Both the position numbers and the translations under genes were made by a program. Of a DNA stretch of 64,000 nucleotides, positions 61,692 to 64,000 are shown piece after piece. Origin of the DNA: an uncultured Clostridium sp. (GTDB lineage: Bacteria; Bacillota; Clostridia; Clostridiales; Clostridiaceae); assembly GCF_910588715.1 (NCBI RefSeq), contig NZ_CAJURG010000001.1, positions 400,001-464,000 of the forward strand. Direction: 5' to 3'. The notes beneath the pieces were generated by a model. The model made no database searches. It saw only the letters and a program-made list of their open reading frames with translations, and was not told where the DNA came from. The stretch's first letter is position 1. Every line of letters begins with the position of its first letter.

Positions 61692-64000
61692 TTTACATTC
61701 CAATATGGTTCTACTTTAATTTTTCTAATCCGATTATTTCCTCATACTCCTCTTTATTTACATTCCAATATGGTTCTACTTTAATTATTTAACTTCTCTG
61801 AACCATCTCCACTATAACTCACATTTACATTCCAATATGGTTCTACTTTAATTGCATTTGCTCTAGCTGCACTATCTTTCTTAACTTTATTTACATTCCA
61901 ATATGGTTCTACTTTAATATGAATTTTATAAAAAAATATAAAGGAGATGATTAAAATTTACATTCCAATATGGTTCTACTTTAATAAGTTCAGAACCATA
62001 CTCAGCTACACTTGCAACTCCATTTACATTCCAATATGGTTCTACTTTAATTTGCTAAATCTATAAGTTCTGCACTATAAGCTTTATAATTTACATTCCA
62101 ATATGGTTCTACTTTAATTTCTTAGAAGCTTCTAATTTTTTTAAATAATTATTCCATTTACATTCCAATATGGTTCTACTTTAATTATAAATCCTTTATT
62201 TAACATCTTTGAATATGCCACATTTACATTCCAATATGGTTCTACTTTAATTGCAACAACTTTCTGACAAAAAGTCAAAAACAGAAAAATTTACATTCCA
62301 ATATGGTTCTACTTTAATTTGGAATAATAAAACTGTTTTTGAATCTAGTAATAATATTTACATTCCAATATGGTTCTACTTTAATCATATCTGTTATTTT
62401 ATTTACACCCTTAGTTAAAGCATTTACATTCCAATATGGTTCTACTTTAATGCATCAAATGTAGCTTCTGTCATTAACATTATATTATTTACATTCCAAT
62501 ATGGTTCTACTTTAATTGAAACATCATTTTAGTAGTATCATTCATGCCTTTTAATTTACATTCCAATATGGTTCTACTTTAATTGAATTTGATGCTTTTT
62601 GTAGTTTCTATTATAACCAATTTACATTCCAATATGGTTCTACTTTAATGATATAGAATATCCATATCATAGATTTCTTTTCCTAAATTTACATTCCAAT
62701 ATGGTTCTACTTTAATAAGGGATTTATTCAATGCTGTTAATTCATTTTTTAAATTTACATTCCAATATGGTTCTACTTTAATTTTATTAGTACTATCTAT
62801 TTTTTCTAGCATTTTATCATTTACATTCCAATATGGTTCTACTTTAATCCATCTTGAACTTGGGATTTTTCTAGCTGCATTATAAATTTACATTCCAATA
62901 TGGTTCTACTTTAATTTACACCTTTACTCATTACTTTTCGGCAACTAATAAAATTTACATTCCAATATGGTTCTACTTTAATTATAAAGACTTTAAAGTT
63001 TTAGTTGAAGTTAATAAATTTACATTCCAATATGGTTCTACTTTAATTGAATTTGATGCTTTTTGTAGTTTCTATTATAACCAATTTACATTCCAATATG
63101 GTTCTACTTTAATGATATAGAATATCCATATCATAGATTTCTTTTCCTAAATTTACATTCCAATATGGTTCTACTTTAATACTTCTATTTTTTAAAATAG
63201 AAGTTGAAAAAATCTTCATTTACATTCCAATATGGTTCTACTTTAATAGCAAGAACACCAAGTAAAGCAGCCGATTGATTCATATTTACATTCCAATATG
63301 GTTCTACTTTAATTCCCTATAATAATTCCAGAATACTTATTACCTATCATATTTACATTCCAATATGGTTCTACTTTAATTCTTTACAAGCTTAGATAGT
63401 AACTGTCCATATTCTACATTTACATTCCAATATGGTTCTACTTTAATATAACTTCTATAGCTTCATTCTCACATGAATTTATAATTTACATTCCAATATG
63501 GTTCTACTTTAATCCTCTTTTAATTTTGTTGCTGCCGCTATAAGTAAATCATTTACATTCCAATATGGTTCTACTTTAATGAAGAAGTAGAAAAAAGAGC
63601 ATTAGAAAACTTCTTTATTTACATTCCAATATGGTTCTACTTTAATAATTAAGGTAAAGACTAATAAAGGAATTAAATCAATATTTACATTCCAATATGG
63701 TTCTACTTTAATAGCAAAGGCAATAAATGATGCTGTTGTAAGTTCATGATTTACATTCCAATATGGTTCTACTTTAATAGTAAACATTCCTGTTTTATTT
63801 AATTCATTAATAGCATTTACATTCCAATATGGTTCTACTTTAATTTCAAGGATTCCAAATAAATATAAGGATTGCTTAATATTTACATTCCAATATGGTT
63901 CTACTTTAATTGATTTTGAATATGTTCCTGAATTACCTGATAATGATTTACATTCCAATATGGTTCTACTTTAATCCGACCTATACTAAGCCGCTATTTT
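61691..64000 (-). CRISPR. CRISPR array, 35 repeats in window, type I-B-like repeat
   Basis: 30-bp repeat beginning ATTTACATTCCAATATGG and ending TTCTACTTTAAT on the plus strand, first copy 61,691-61,720, last 63,946-63,975; I read 35 copies without a mismatch. 34 complete spacers of 35-37 bp and one cut by the window edge. Read on the minus strand the repeat ends TGGAATGTAAAT, as in clostridial type I-B arrays, so crRNA transcription is probably leftward and the leader lies to the right. Decayed repeats on the left agree with a trailer end there. Two adjacent spacers occur twice. No cas gene in the window. Confidence 0.97.

Noticed and set aside
63602..63958. 118-codon open frame on the minus strand with repeated KVEPYWNVN units
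   Set aside because: It is a translation of CRISPR repeats; the periodic peptide comes from the 30-bp repeat and the frame is open only because of spacer length coincidences.
61691..64000. Self-targeting spacers against the prophage debris in this window
   Set aside because: Reading the spacers against the toxin, scaffold and MuF remnants gave no visible match; a proper search was not possible by eye.

Overview
The window is very AT-rich, with dense genes, strong AGGAGG-type ribosome sites and a gene set (HemZ, YgiQ, membrane pyrophosphatase, radical-SAM and clostridial acyl-CoA dehydratase activator proteins) that points to a Clostridium sensu stricto chromosome. Species cannot be decided from the sequence. 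There are no rRNA or tRNA genes. Most genes lie on the minus strand.

Positions 1-49,000 are ordinary core genome. In order: the N-terminal 790 codons of a 2-hydroxyacyl-CoA dehydratase activator/DUF2229 protein; a TPR protein; a membrane transglutaminase, recX and an M16 peptidase; a two-component pair; a complete BceRS-BceAB-type peptide-antibiotic sensing and export module; an FabG-like EF-P modification reductase, a phosphoesterase and a secreted amidase; a K+-dependent membrane pyrophosphatase; several small unlisted ORFs; a YgiQ radical-SAM protein; a cell-wall amidase; a full nickel-urease operon (ureA-B-C-E-F-G-D, then amt and ureI) preceded by a lipoprotein beta-carbonic anhydrase; xth, glyA, a split ThrE exporter; aspS-hisS-hemZ-MBL; dtd-relA-apt; a degenerate RecJ-like protein; secDF; topB.

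Positions 49,000-61,300 are an accessory island built from prophage head-gene debris. I read it as a graveyard of phage MuF polymorphic toxins: minor-head-protein carriers (HPNCLC motif) with exchangeable C-terminal toxin tails (EndoU RNase, a probable second nuclease, ADP-ribosyltransferase-like, deaminase-like and one unknown), each followed by a different small immunity-type gene, plus four paralogues of one 117-124 aa immunity family and two broken copies of a DUF4355-like scaffold gene. Two nearly identical MuF carriers lie 2,059 bp apart and diverge at one point into two different toxin tails, a fossil of toxin-module swapping. Nonsense codons and frameshifts have inactivated most toxins, while the immunity genes remain open.

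Positions 61,300-64,000 are a CRISPR array that runs off the right edge: 35 consensus 30-bp repeats with 35-37 bp spacers. The repeat end (TGGAATGTAAAT when read on the minus strand) fits clostridial type I-B repeats, so transcription is probably leftward with the leader and cas genes outside the window to the right. Decayed repeats at 61,359, 61,292 and 59,750 show that the trailer end once extended leftward and has been broken up by phage DNA. Two tiny membrane-peptide ORFs sit between the decayed and the intact repeats. No cas gene is present in the window.
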